From Bacteroidales bacterium (GTDB lineage Bacteria > Bacteroidota > Bacteroidia > Bacteroidales > FEN-979): a stretch of DNA of 31,807 bases. Made by a program: the position numbers and the translations under genes. The notes under the pieces are model-generated. The model worked only from the letters and a program-made list of their open reading frames with translations, did not search any database and had not been told where the DNA came from. Positions 7,665 through 15,529 of the stretch are shown in pieces (positions within the stretch are counted from its first letter, which is position 1; the number at the start of each line of letters is the position of its first letter). The DNA lies in contig JALNWE010000031.1 in assembly GCA_023231065.1 (NCBI GenBank), positions 1 through 31,807 of the forward strand, in the 5' to 3' direction.

Positions 7665-8906
7665 ATGAGCATTTCTTTCCCTGCGAAGATCCCTTTCTCC
7701 ATGATGGTCAAACCCATGGGTTCTACATGCAACTTGAATTGCACGTATTGTTATTATCTTGAAAAAGAAAAGCTCTATCCCGCGAATCCGCATCAATGGA
7801 GCATGAGCGAAGAATTACTTGAAACATACATTGCGCAGACCATTTATTGCTCACGGGAACCGGTTGTTCTTTTCGCATGGCATGGTGGTGAACCAATTTT
7901 GAGGGGAATGGATTTCTTCAGGAAGGTTATTCAATTGCAAAAAAAGCATGGAGAAGGAAGGGTCATTGAGAATTCTTTGCAAACCAACGGAACAACGTTG
8001 ACTGATGACTGGTGCGGTTTCTTCAGTGATCATCATTTCCTGATCGGAATTTCGATCGATGGCCCTGAAGATTGCCATGATCATTACAGGGTATACAAAA
8101 ACGGACAGGGCAGTTTCCTGAAATGCATGAAAGGCTTGGAACTACTTGTGAAACATAAGGTGGAATACAATACACTTTCAGTGGTTAATGATTATACGGC
8201 AAAATATCCGATGGAAGTTTACCGGTTCCTGAAAAGTATTGGTAGCCATTATCTACAGTTTCTTCCGGTTGTTGAATGGATTGATCCTGCGGCACAACCT
8301 GGCGAGCTCAGAATCCAACCTGCAAATTCCAAAAAAGCTGCTACCGTTACAGACTGGACGGTTGATCCGGTCGATTATGGGGATTTCCTGGTCCGGATAT
8401 TCGATGAATGGGTTTGCAAGGATGTCGGCGATTACTTTGTTCTTACTTTTGATTGTGTGCTTGCCAACTGGATGCGCGTCCCCCCTCCGGTCTGTGTTTC
8501 CGCGGAAACCTGCGGCAATGCAGGTGTAGTTGAATATAATGGGGATGTTTATGCATGTGACCATTTCGTCTTCCCGGAATATAAACTTGGTAACATCCAT
8601 GAGAAATCCCTGCCGACTTTAATGGAGGCTCCTTTTCAGCTCCGGTTTGGACAGAATAAACGTGACACCCTTCCCGGATTCTGCCTGAAATGCGAATTCC
8701 TTGATCTCTGTAATGGAGAGTGCCCTAAAAACCGTATTGTAAACACCCCCGGCGGAGAACCCGGGTTAAACTACCTTTGCCCGGGTTTTAAAAAGTTTTA
8801 TAAGCACACTGAAACCTATTTTGATTTCATGGCAAATGAATTGCAGAATAAGCGCCCTCCTTCAAATGTGAAAAAATGGGCTTCTGCCCGTCGCACAGGA
8901 TCCTGA
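7665..8906 (+). CDS. Anaerobic sulfatase-maturating radical SAM enzyme (anSME)
   Basis: The 413-residue protein has the radical SAM cluster CNLNCTYC (Cys22, Cys26, Cys29) just after MVKPMGST, the usual anSME opening. The C-terminal SPASM region supplies further cluster cysteines (CGNAG; then CLKCEFLDLC and GECPKNR). YACDHF holds Cys298-Asp299, matching the Cys-Asp pair in which the Asp acts as catalytic base in the clostridial enzyme. anSMEs convert a Ser or Cys of newly made sulfatases to formylglycine without oxygen. The neighbouring convergent gene is a Ser-type sulfatase, its probable substrate. Length fits the family (about 370-415). The cytosolic location means modification must precede export. 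Confidence 0.92.
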   Translation: MSISFPAKIPFSMMVKPMGSTCNLNCTYCYYLEKEKLYPANPHQWSMSEELLETYIAQTIYCSREPVVLFAWHGGEPILRGMDFFRKVIQLQKKHGEGRVIENSLQTNGTTLTDDWCGFFSDHHFLIGISIDGPEDCHDHYRVYKNGQGSFLKCMKGLELLVKHKVEYNTLSVVNDYTAKYPMEVYRFLKSIGSHYLQFLPVVEWIDPAAQPGELRIQPANSKKAATVTDWTVDPVDYGDFLVRIFDEWVCKDVGDYFVLTFDCVLANWMRVPPPVCVSAETCGNAGVVEYNGDVYACDHFVFPEYKLGNIHEKSLPTLMEAPFQLRFGQNKRDTLPGFCLKCEFLDLCNGECPKNRIVNTPGGEPGLNYLCPGFKKFYKHTETYFDFMANELQNKRPPSNVKKWASARRTGS

Positions 8907-8992
8907 AGTACAGCTTACTGTCCCTGTCTGGATTTAACTGTTTTTCAGGTTCGGGATCATCAGGATACCAGTAATAAAACAGCAAATTGACG

Positions 8993-11218
8993 TCATTTCA
9001 TCAGCATCATCTTTTCAACCAGCCTTTGGTTGTTAAACTCCAACCTGATGAAATAAATGCCAGAGGTCAGGTGATTGGCATCCAGCGTATATTTATGGAT
9101 GCCAGGTGGCAGCGTTTGGTTGACCACGACCTGCAATTTTCTTCCCGACAGATCGGTGACAGCCAAGTTAACCGGACCGGTTTCAGGGATATAGAATGAT
9201 ACGGTTGTTTGATGATTGAACGGATTGGGAAAATTCTGATATAATTTCATTTGTTTGTGGACCGGAGTTGTTTCAGGTATCCCCAACGCATCGTCAAGTT
9301 CCCTTTTCAGAGAATCATTTTTCAACTGTATTTCCTCTGTTGTCATACCAGGCACGGAAACGTCGTCGCGGACGATATCAGTAGAAAAATCAACGAGATT
9401 TATCAGTTCAACCGGATCATAGGTCAGGCAATAAAGTTCCCAATTATCCGGTTTAACTTTTTCCGGGTCCACATATTGAATAATTTTCCAGTCCCCGGTG
9501 CAAAATGCCCGCATATTATTGGGTTGACGGACAGTCCCGGTATCAATTGGATATCCCAGGGCGATGGTTGAATCAACTCTGGCATGAAACAAAGCATAGG
9601 CGGCCTTTTTCTTAACGCCCGGATTATTGGTCCCTAACTCTGTGATCATATCATTCCCTACAAATAACACGCCGGTTCGTGGATTTCCGTCAGGTCCGAT
9701 GATGGGGCCTGTGTTTGTACCTTTGATATAAGTCGATAGATCAGCTCCCGGAAATGGGTTTGCTGTTATCTGGCCATGAATGGCCGACCCCTTATTTCGT
9801 AACTGTTCTTCCTTGTATCCGGCTAAAGCCAGTAGGGTTGGCGCAAGATCAATGGAGCTTGTGGGCTGGAGAATTTCTCTTATCTCCTGGCTGTTTGTAT
9901 TGACAAGTGGCGAGGAGATGACCAAGGGCACCCTTACCGACTCTTCATAAGCATTATGCCACTTCTGGATCATGCCGCCGTGAGCTGTCGTTAGATCTCC
10001 GTGATCGGAAAGGAAAACAACGATCGTGTTATTGGTAAGATGATTGGAGTCAAGGGCCTGCAATATTTTTCGGATCTGCAGATCGGCAAGGTATTCGCAA
10101 TAGTGATAGAACTGGATATAGCTCAGGGACCAGGCTGAATCGTTGGCTCCCTGTAGTTGAAACGGGTGTGGTGACCGGATATCTAACCCCCATTGAATAA
10201 AAGGCAAATCAGTAGTTGCCCCCCACGCGAGCCCCCATTTTAACATGTAGTCCCGCTGGCACCAAGGCTTGGCGCTAAGATTTTCAGTGAAAGTTGGCGA
10301 TAGAAAGCTGTTGTTCTGCGGAAAGCCGTCAGGGTTCAGATCCACCTGGAAAATTCTTTGCACTGAATCCCCGTTAATCATTGTCCAGCATGTATCGAAG
10401 CGACTTTTGTCTCCCATGGCGGGAATTGACGGTGGAGGGGGATAGCCATCCCAGCCAACAACGCCACTGCCACCGGGGACTTGCCAGTTGATGGGCCAGG
10501 CGCTGATGTCATGAGGATTTACAATTGAGGCGACGGTAAACCAAGGAACGCCGGAAGAGTCGGTCCCTGCTCTGTTAAGAAAGTCCACAATGTTTTCGGT
10601 GAATACAACATCGCGAAAAACCCCCAGGTTGCTCGAGGTACCCCCATGAGGTTCGGGATATGAGCTCTCCCAATCTGAGAACCCCCAGGGCTCAAGATAA
10701 TCAGGTGGTCCCGCCTCGGAAACATGCCATTTTCCAAAATAATGGGTTTTATATCCGGCAGCACGGAACCAGTCGCCAAGGGTCGGCGCTCCAATAGAGT
10801 CAAGAAACGGTACATCATCGGCCGACTTGAACAGCCCGTCTGTATGGTCAACGCCTGTGACAGCCGGATATTGGCCGGTCATGATGCAGGATCTGCTTGG
10901 TACGGATGCGGCAGAGGCGGTATAATGTTTTTTCAGGACAACCGCGTTTTGTCGCAGGCGCATCAATCCCGGAAAAAAGCGGGTATATGAATTACCCTGA
11001 GAAAGCGGTCGAAAACCAAGGATCTCTTTTAAATCCTGAACCGCACCCTCGTTGGGCCCGTATCCCTCTGGCGGGGTTTGCATCTGATCCACCATAATCA
11101 GTAAGATGTTGGGATGTGTTTCGGCCTTCGCGGGAGGTATTTCACGAAAACCTGTAAGTGCGGCAACAGCAAGAAGAGCGGGTGGCAGGGTTAAAAAATT
11201 TCCAGGAATTTTATTCAT
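8993..11218 (-). CDS. Ser-type sulfatase with T9SS type A sorting domain
   Basis: With the start at 11218 the protein has 741 residues and a clear signal peptide (MNKIPGNF..., cleavage near AKAETHP); an ATG at 11314 would add 32 residues before it. The alkaline-phosphatase-superfamily sulfatase fold shows in PNILLIMVDQM (Asp44-Gln45, metal site), the activation signature SVPSRSCIMTG with Ser105 as the residue to become formylglycine, and SDHGDLTTAHG then VRVPLVISSP. Residues about 660-741 form a T9SS type A sorting domain (NFPNPFNHQTTVSF, GIYFIRLEF). It is therefore expected to cross the inner membrane by Sec and be released or anchored at the cell surface. The substrate, presumably a sulfated glycan or ester, cannot be read from the sequence. 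A Ser-type site needs anSME, which is encoded next door. Confidence 0.9.
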   Translation of the reverse strand: MNKIPGNFLTLPPALLAVAALTGFREIPPAKAETHPNILLIMVDQMQTPPEGYGPNEGAVQDLKEILGFRPLSQGNSYTRFFPGLMRLRQNAVVLKKHYTASAASVPSRSCIMTGQYPAVTGVDHTDGLFKSADDVPFLDSIGAPTLGDWFRAAGYKTHYFGKWHVSEAGPPDYLEPWGFSDWESSYPEPHGGTSSNLGVFRDVVFTENIVDFLNRAGTDSSGVPWFTVASIVNPHDISAWPINWQVPGGSGVVGWDGYPPPPSIPAMGDKSRFDTCWTMINGDSVQRIFQVDLNPDGFPQNNSFLSPTFTENLSAKPWCQRDYMLKWGLAWGATTDLPFIQWGLDIRSPHPFQLQGANDSAWSLSYIQFYHYCEYLADLQIRKILQALDSNHLTNNTIVVFLSDHGDLTTAHGGMIQKWHNAYEESVRVPLVISSPLVNTNSQEIREILQPTSSIDLAPTLLALAGYKEEQLRNKGSAIHGQITANPFPGADLSTYIKGTNTGPIIGPDGNPRTGVLFVGNDMITELGTNNPGVKKKAAYALFHARVDSTIALGYPIDTGTVRQPNNMRAFCTGDWKIIQYVDPEKVKPDNWELYCLTYDPVELINLVDFSTDIVRDDVSVPGMTTEEIQLKNDSLKRELDDALGIPETTPVHKQMKLYQNFPNPFNHQTTVSFYIPETGPVNLAVTDLSGRKLQVVVNQTLPPGIHKYTLDANHLTSGIYFIRLEFNNQRLVEKMMLMK

Positions 11219-11388
11219 AACTACTTCTTGTTTAATGAAAGTTTGTTTGATAAAATTAGAAAAAATCGTGATAATCGATGGGGTATGTAAAAACGGCTTT
11301 AAAATGACATACATATTCTATGTTTTGCTATTACATTTATCTGGCTCATTGTGTTCATTATTACCTAATCCACTGTATCTTTATAGCG

Positions 11389-12477
11389 ATGGGCAAGAAA
11401 TTTCTTTATATCCTTTCAGGATTTATTCTGTTTATTCCACCGCTTGTATCACCAGCAGGTAAACAGGATCCGATCAACTTTGAAACACCATCGCGTACCA
11501 GGGATGAAAAATTTAGTTATACCCATTTGACGCGCGAAAATGGCTTGCCTTCCAATCGCACTCGCTGTGTGATCCAGGATTTGCAGGGTTATGTGTGGAT
11601 CGGTACTGATAACGGGCTGGTCCGGTTCGACGGGCGTAACACCACCGTATTCAGGCCTGAACGGAATGATCCCTCATCGGTCATTGATATCTGCATCAAT
11701 GCTTTGTTTGAAACACGTGATTCGTTGCTGCTGATCGGGACCTTCGACGGCCTCTCCTTGTATGATCCAGTTACCAAAAAATTTACCGGATATTCCATTT
11801 ATCAAAAGGGAAACGCCCGGTTTCCTTTAAAAAATATCACCTGTTTTTATGAAGACAGGGACGGTAGTATCTGGATCGGAACTGAAAACGGATTGGTTCA
11901 AATGAATTGGCATCCGGTTGTTTTTAACTGTTTTCAACTCAGTAAAAGCGAAGATAAAATCAGCCGGGAATACCATTTTAACTTTGTCACCTGCATTATT
12001 CAGGATCCCAGGGATGATGCCAAACTGCTCATTGCAACCATGGGTGGATTGTTGCAGTTTGATAAACGAAGGAATGTTATCTCTCATGATTATAAAAAAG
12101 CAAACGACCCTTATAGTCCTGTCGATCTCAGCCTTGATTCAGGCCGTTTTCTCTGGAGCTGCGGATGGGGGAGCGGATTAAATTGCCTGGACTTGGAAAC
12201 CGGGAAATGGCAGGAATATCCTTATGATCAACAAAAGCCAATCAGCATTTTGGGAATTACAAAAAAAAGTCGGAATGAGCTCTGGCTTGCGACCATCGAT
12301 CATGGGCTTGGAATATTTAATCAATCCGACCACTCTTTCAAATTCCATCAGAAAATCGCGGGAGATGAAAAATCTTTACTGACAAATTCTGTCATTAAAA
12401 TAAAATATCTAAACAATAAAAAAGATCTCTGGATCCTCAGTGATGAAGGGAAAAACCACCTACAAAACAAATTGTAA
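11389..12477 (+). CDS. Two-component-type propeller protein, probably 3'-truncated
   Basis: The start at 11389 gives 362 residues with a signal peptide (MGKKFLYILSGFILFIPP). An earlier ATG at 11320 gives an unlikely leader. At least six regulator-propeller (Reg_prop) repeats are visible: GYVWIGTDNGLVRFDG, LLLIGTFDGLSLYDP, SIWIGTENGLVQMN, LLIATMGGLLQFDK, LWLATIDHGLGIFN and the broken DLWILSDEG. Such repeats normally form the periplasmic sensor of hybrid two-component proteins over 1,000 residues long, followed by Y_Y_Y, membrane, kinase and regulator domains. All of these are absent. The last repeat stops after its Gly (codon 12448-12450); the remaining codons through TAA coincide with the terminator hairpin of tRNA-Val. 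I infer a truncated gene or pseudogene with an accidental stop; a short secreted propeller is the alternative. Confidence 0.75.
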   Translation: MGKKFLYILSGFILFIPPLVSPAGKQDPINFETPSRTRDEKFSYTHLTRENGLPSNRTRCVIQDLQGYVWIGTDNGLVRFDGRNTTVFRPERNDPSSVIDICINALFETRDSLLLIGTFDGLSLYDPVTKKFTGYSIYQKGNARFPLKNITCFYEDRDGSIWIGTENGLVQMNWHPVVFNCFQLSKSEDKISREYHFNFVTCIIQDPRDDAKLLIATMGGLLQFDKRRNVISHDYKKANDPYSPVDLSLDSGRFLWSCGWGSGLNCLDLETGKWQEYPYDQQKPISILGITKKSRNELWLATIDHGLGIFNQSDHSFKFHQKIAGDEKSLLTNSVIKIKYLNNKKDLWILSDEGKNHLQNKL

Positions 12478-12481
12478 GTGG
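12451..12481 (-). terminator. Rho-independent terminator of tRNA-Val
   Basis: On the minus strand CCACTTACAA (12481-12472) pairs with TTGTAGGTGG (12465-12456) as a 10-pair stem with a single T-G wobble and a 6-base loop, followed by TTTTT (12455-12451). It begins 13 bases past the tRNA 3' end. The last codons and the stop codon of the plus-strand propeller gene lie inside it. Confidence 0.75.
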
Positions 12482-12493
12482 CTGATTTTGAAG

Positions 12494-12568
12494 TGGGACG
12501 TGCAGGATTCGAACCAGCGACCTCATGCGTGTGAAGCATGCGCTCTGAACCGACTGAGCTAACGTCCC
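12494..12568 (-). tRNA. tRNA-Val (anticodon CAC)
   Basis: The minus strand folds as a cloverleaf with a perfect 7-pair acceptor stem (GGGACGT/ACGTCCC), D arm GCTC/GAGC, anticodon stem CATGC/GCATG with loop TTCACAC giving CAC (Val, reading GTG), and T arm GCTGG/CCTGC around TTCGAAT. The T stem has one T-T mismatch at its middle pair. The discriminator is A and CCA is not encoded, unlike the tRNA-Asn of this window. It has its own promoter box (12577-12585) and terminator (12451-12481). Confidence 0.93.
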
Positions 12569-12576
12569 GCGGAAAA

Positions 12577-12585
12577 GCAAAGATA
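12577..12585 (-). promoter_or_regulatory. -7 box of tRNA-Val
   Basis: TATCTTTGC on the minus strand matches TAnnTTTG; its G is 10 bases from the tRNA 5' end, close to the spacing seen at tRNA-Asn. No good TTG lies at the -33 distance. Confidence 0.5.
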
Positions 12586-12602
12586 TAAAAAAACCTGGTA
12601 AA

Positions 12603-13163
12603 TTAAAGACCAATTTCTGTTGCTATCGGGAGCATCGACTCAACAGCCAGAACAGCGAACTGATCGATCGGGATGCCGATCTTTTCACATTCCAGAATAT
12701 TTTCCCTTTTTACTGATGCGGCAAACATTTTTTCTTTCATTCGTTTAACAACCGATTTTGGTTTGACACTGCTGAGTTTTTTATCCGGGTAAACATAGGT
12801 TGTAGCCGTGATAAGGCCCGTGATGGTTTCTCCGGCTGCCAGGGCATGCTGAAATTCAGTAGTTCGCTCTTTCCCGGATGAACATTCATTGTGCATCCTG
12901 ATGGCATCAAGAATCCCGGAATCTACCTCAAACTCTTTAAGCAGCGCTTCTGTCTGGGTCCCGTGAACCAGAGGATCGGCATGGGTGACCTCCACATCCA
13001 GGTCGTGCAGCAATCCGGCAAGGCCCCACTTTTCTTCATCCCGTCCCAATTTCCTGGCAATGCCACGCATAACGGCCTCTGAAGCAAGGCAATGAAAAAT
13101 CATCTTTTCGCTTTTTACAAACTGATGCAAAAGATCCAGGGATTGTTGCCGGGTAAGTGTCAT
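12603..13163 (-). CDS. HD/HDIG-domain phosphohydrolase
   Basis: The 186-residue cytosolic protein carries an HD metal-binding domain: His24 (FHCLASEAV), the His53-Asp54 pair (AGLLHDLD) and further His/Asp residues (HADPLVHGTQ). The C-terminal half (TATTYVYPDKKL, VKPKSVVKRMKEK) is typical of a widespread family of small HDIG hydrolases whose substrate is not known; nucleotides are likely. No transmembrane segment is present. It follows the receiver pair at a distance of 68 bases and has its own -7 box, so it is probably transcribed separately. I see nothing that identifies a pathway. Confidence 0.85.
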   Translation of the reverse strand: MTLTRQQSLDLLHQFVKSEKMIFHCLASEAVMRGIARKLGRDEEKWGLAGLLHDLDVEVTHADPLVHGTQTEALLKEFEVDSGILDAIRMHNECSSGKERTTEFQHALAAGETITGLITATTYVYPDKKLSSVKPKSVVKRMKEKMFAASVKRENILECEKIGIPIDQFAVLAVESMLPIATEIGL

Positions 13164-13214
13164 TTTTACAGTATTTGAAAAGCAGGCCAGGGAAATTTGT
13201 GAGCCGACCTTGTT

Positions 13215-13223
13215 ACAAAGGTA
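13215..13223 (-). promoter_or_regulatory. -7 box of the HD-domain gene
   Basis: TACCTTTGT on the minus strand matches TAnnTTTG and predicts a leader of about 45 bases before the ATG at 13163. No TTG is seen at the -33 distance. Confidence 0.4.
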
Positions 13224-13231
13224 CGATCTTT

Positions 13232-13645
13232 TTAAAAAGCCAGATACTGACTCAATGTATTTAACAGGGATAAGCGATCAAGGGGCTTGAAAACACAATC
13301 CACAAACCCTGCCTTTTTCATCCGCTCCTGATCCATCGGCATGGCATAAGCCGTCTCGGCAATAAATGGGGTGAATTGATATTCCATGAAACGTTGTTGT
13401 ATTTCGGTTTTCAGGGTGATTCCGTTCCAGGGGGGCGGGAGGTTGATATCGACCAAAAAAAGACAAACGTGTTTTTCTTTTGCACGGAAATCATCAAGAA
13501 TTTTCATTGCGGATTCCCCATCTTTGGTAACGGTGAGATGACAGACAGCGCTTAGCCAGATATTCAGGATGGTGATGGTATCAGCATCATCTTCAATTAA
13601 AAGAACTTCAGGAATATCAACGGTTTTGTCAGAAGGCATGGGCAA
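13232..13645 (-). CDS. Stand-alone response-regulator receiver protein (second of pair)
   Basis: The 137-residue protein is a single receiver domain with no output domain. The acidic pocket is Glu18-Asp19-Asp20 (LLIEDDAD), the phosphoacceptor is Asp66 (FLVDINLP), the switch residue is Thr98 (IAETAYAM) and the conserved lysine is Lys120 (VFKPLD). All are intact, so phosphorylation is expected. It starts 8 bases after the stop of another single-domain receiver, so the two are co-transcribed. Such proteins act as phosphotransfer or protein-binding switches; the kinase is not encoded nearby. An alternative start two codons later is possible. Confidence 0.88.
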   Translation of the reverse strand: MPMPSDKTVDIPEVLLIEDDADTITILNIWLSAVCHLTVTKDGESAMKILDDFRAKEKHVCLFLVDINLPPPWNGITLKTEIQQRFMEYQFTPFIAETAYAMPMDQERMKKAGFVDCVFKPLDRLSLLNTLSQYLAF

Positions 13646-13653
13646 ATTTCTGT

Positions 13654-14082
13654 TTATTGTGATTTCAACTGATATTGTTGTAATTGAATTTCAAGATCAT
13701 TTAAATACTTGGCTAATCTGATGGTAAAAATGGCCTGGGAAATATCGAATGGTTTTAATAAAAAGGCCCTGGGATGATCTTTAAAACATCTTTCATACAC
13801 TTCGGGTTGGTTCACCCCCGATAAAAATACCACGCCGCAATGATACCGGTATGTAATAATTTCTGCGGCTTCAATACCGGTCATAGTTCCCGCCAAAGAG
13901 ACATCCATGAGTATAACTTCGGGGAATTCTTCTTTGTTTTCTATTTTTTCAAGATATGCAAGGCCTTCCTCGGCTTTCCCAAACATAGCAGAAACATCAT
14001 ACCCAAGGCTCATGATTTGCCTCTTTAAATCATTGGCCAATAGCAGCTCATCCTCAAAGATCACTATTCTGGTTTGTGACAT
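13654..14082 (-). CDS. Stand-alone response-regulator receiver protein (first of pair)
   Basis: The 142-residue protein is a receiver domain with an acidic pocket at Glu10-Asp11 (IVIFEDELL), phosphoacceptor Asp60 (VILMDVSLAG), switch residue Ser88 (VVFLSGVN) and Lys110 (FLLKPFD). A short C-terminal tail rich in Gln/Leu (about 125-142) may be helical but is too small to be an output domain. Its sequence differs clearly from its partner downstream, so this is not a recent duplication. The region upstream has only an imperfect -7 box (TATCTTAG near 14102-14109). Confidence 0.88.
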   Translation of the reverse strand: MSQTRIVIFEDELLLANDLKRQIMSLGYDVSAMFGKAEEGLAYLEKIENKEEFPEVILMDVSLAGTMTGIEAAEIITYRYHCGVVFLSGVNQPEVYERCFKDHPRAFLLKPFDISQAIFTIRLAKYLNDLEIQLQQYQLKSQ

Positions 14083-14221
14083 CTTTTAAAAATTGCTCTA
14101 AGATAATAGATAATTACGTATAATTGACCTATCAATGAAAAAAAATTTTGAAGAGAGCATTTACAATGCCCGGAAATGGATTTATCTGATCATTTGTAAT
14201 CCCTGCCGGCGGGCGATTTGT

Positions 14222-15061
14222 TTAGACAATGCTCTTTATTTCAGCTATTTGTCCCGGGGTTAATCCCTGGGGGCCCATTCCTGTGGATTTACACATAAAA
14301 TAAATCCGGGCTGATTTAGCTAACAAGTCAAGATCGTCAAATGCATCTGTCAGGGTATTGTTTACAGCCAGGCAGCCATGTTTTTCCCAAATGATGATCC
14401 GGTGGTTATTTAATGTCTTTATGGTTTTTTGAGCAATTTTTTCCGCTCCCGGAAGAAGGTATGGAACATATCCCAGTCCTCCGGGTATATAGGTGGATGC
14501 TTCGGGGTACATTCCAAAAAGTACGTTACTGAGCATTTCTTCGTTGTCAAAACCAGGCAGTTGAGTCAAGGCAATCAGTTCGGTCACATGGGTATGAAGG
14601 ACAACTTTTTCTGTTCTTTTTTTCTGGTGCAGCATCTGGTGAATGGCTAGGTGAATGGCTAATTCCGAAGTGGGTTTAGCCACAGGGCCTACCCTTTCTC
14701 CGCCAATAATATGATAAGCGGTACCTGAAGCATTCAGATAGATAAAGCAGGTGTTTCCCCCAGGGTTTTTGGCGGTTTTACGCATGCGGCTGCTGGCGCC
14801 GCTCACCAGAAACAGTAACCCGGAAATTGCCGGATATGCTTTGGGTAAAGGAAAAAACGGATAAGAAGAAAGCCCTTCAAGTTCCTTCTCATTATAATAA
14901 TCCGTGATATTGATCGAAAAATTCCCGGCATTTCGTTCCGCCCAGCCACGGTCCCAGAGATATCCGGAAACTTCAGCAACTTCTTTCATGATGGTATGGA
15001 TCTCTTTTTTCTGAAAAAGGTCGCTCAACAGGTTTAATAAAATATCAATATTTCCAATCAT
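14222..15061 (-). CDS. rhaD: Rhamnulose-1-phosphate aldolase (class II aldolase family)
   Basis: The 279-residue protein aligns by eye along its length with E. coli RhaD (274 residues): GWAERNAGNFSI for GWDERNGGNLTL, PTSELAIH for PTSELPAH, and HTHVTELIALT for HCHATNLIALT. The zinc ligands are His146, His148 and His218 (EKHGC), and the catalytic Glu is Glu123. The reaction splits L-rhamnulose 1-phosphate to dihydroxyacetone phosphate and L-lactaldehyde. Its ATG overlaps the stop of tadA by four bases (ATGA), implying translational coupling. No rhaA, rhaB, transporter or regulator is in the window, so its role in rhamnose use is unproven; a related ketose 1-phosphate could be the substrate. Confidence 0.85.
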   Translation of the reverse strand: MIGNIDILLNLLSDLFQKKEIHTIMKEVAEVSGYLWDRGWAERNAGNFSINITDYYNEKELEGLSSYPFFPLPKAYPAISGLLFLVSGASSRMRKTAKNPGGNTCFIYLNASGTAYHIIGGERVGPVAKPTSELAIHLAIHQMLHQKKRTEKVVLHTHVTELIALTQLPGFDNEEMLSNVLFGMYPEASTYIPGGLGYVPYLLPGAEKIAQKTIKTLNNHRIIIWEKHGCLAVNNTLTDAFDDLDLLAKSARIYFMCKSTGMGPQGLTPGQIAEIKSIV

Positions 15062-15522
15062 AAACGTTTTCGTTTAAAAAAATCCTGAAGAAGTTTACGG
15101 CTTTCTGAAGCTAAAACACCGGAAGCAATCTGTGTTTTGGGATGAAGCAAGGTGTCACCAACCAGACTGTACCCTCTTTTTTCATCAATTGCGGCATAAA
15201 TCAGACCGCCTAATTGGGCCCAAAAAGCTGCCCCGGCGCACATCACACAAGGTTCAAGGGTTACAAAAAGAGTACATTCATCCAGATATTTTCCACCCAG
15301 GTAATCGGAAGCAGCCGTAAAAGCCTGCATTTCAGCATGCGCTGTAACATCATGGAGTGTCTCGGTGAGGTTGTGTGCACGGGCAATGATGGTTTTATTA
15401 CAAACTATTATGGCCCCAACAGGTACTTCGTCCCGGTCGAACGCTTTCTGAGCCTCTTTCAGCGCTTCGGTCATATAATATTCAGGCGAAAAGAGTGGAT
15501 GGCTTTTGAAGGTCATATTCAT
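15058..15522 (-). CDS. tadA: tRNA adenosine deaminase / nucleoside deaminase
   Basis: I place the start at 15522 (MNMTFKSHPLF, 154 residues), 7 bases after the preceding stop codon. An ATG at 15573 would overlap that gene by 44 bases and add residues unlike the family; 15516 is also possible. The zinc site is His62-Ala-Glu64 (TAHAEMQAF) and Cys92/Cys95 (LEPCVMCAGA), with DEVPVGAII ahead of it. TadA converts adenosine 34 of tRNA-Arg to inosine. The motifs favour TadA, but guanine or cytosine deaminases of the same fold are not excluded. It is coupled to rhaD downstream. Confidence 0.85.
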   Translation of the reverse strand: MNMTFKSHPLFSPEYYMTEALKEAQKAFDRDEVPVGAIIVCNKTIIARAHNLTETLHDVTAHAEMQAFTAASDYLGGKYLDECTLFVTLEPCVMCAGAAFWAQLGGLIYAAIDEKRGYSLVGDTLLHPKTQIASGVLASESRKLLQDFFKRKRL

Positions 15523-15529
15523 TTTGTTT

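Noticed and set aside
14083..14221. GC-rich palindrome-like stretch (CCCTGCCGGCGGG) after rhaD as a terminator
   Set aside because: The pairing fails after three base pairs on each side and no T run follows on the minus strand.
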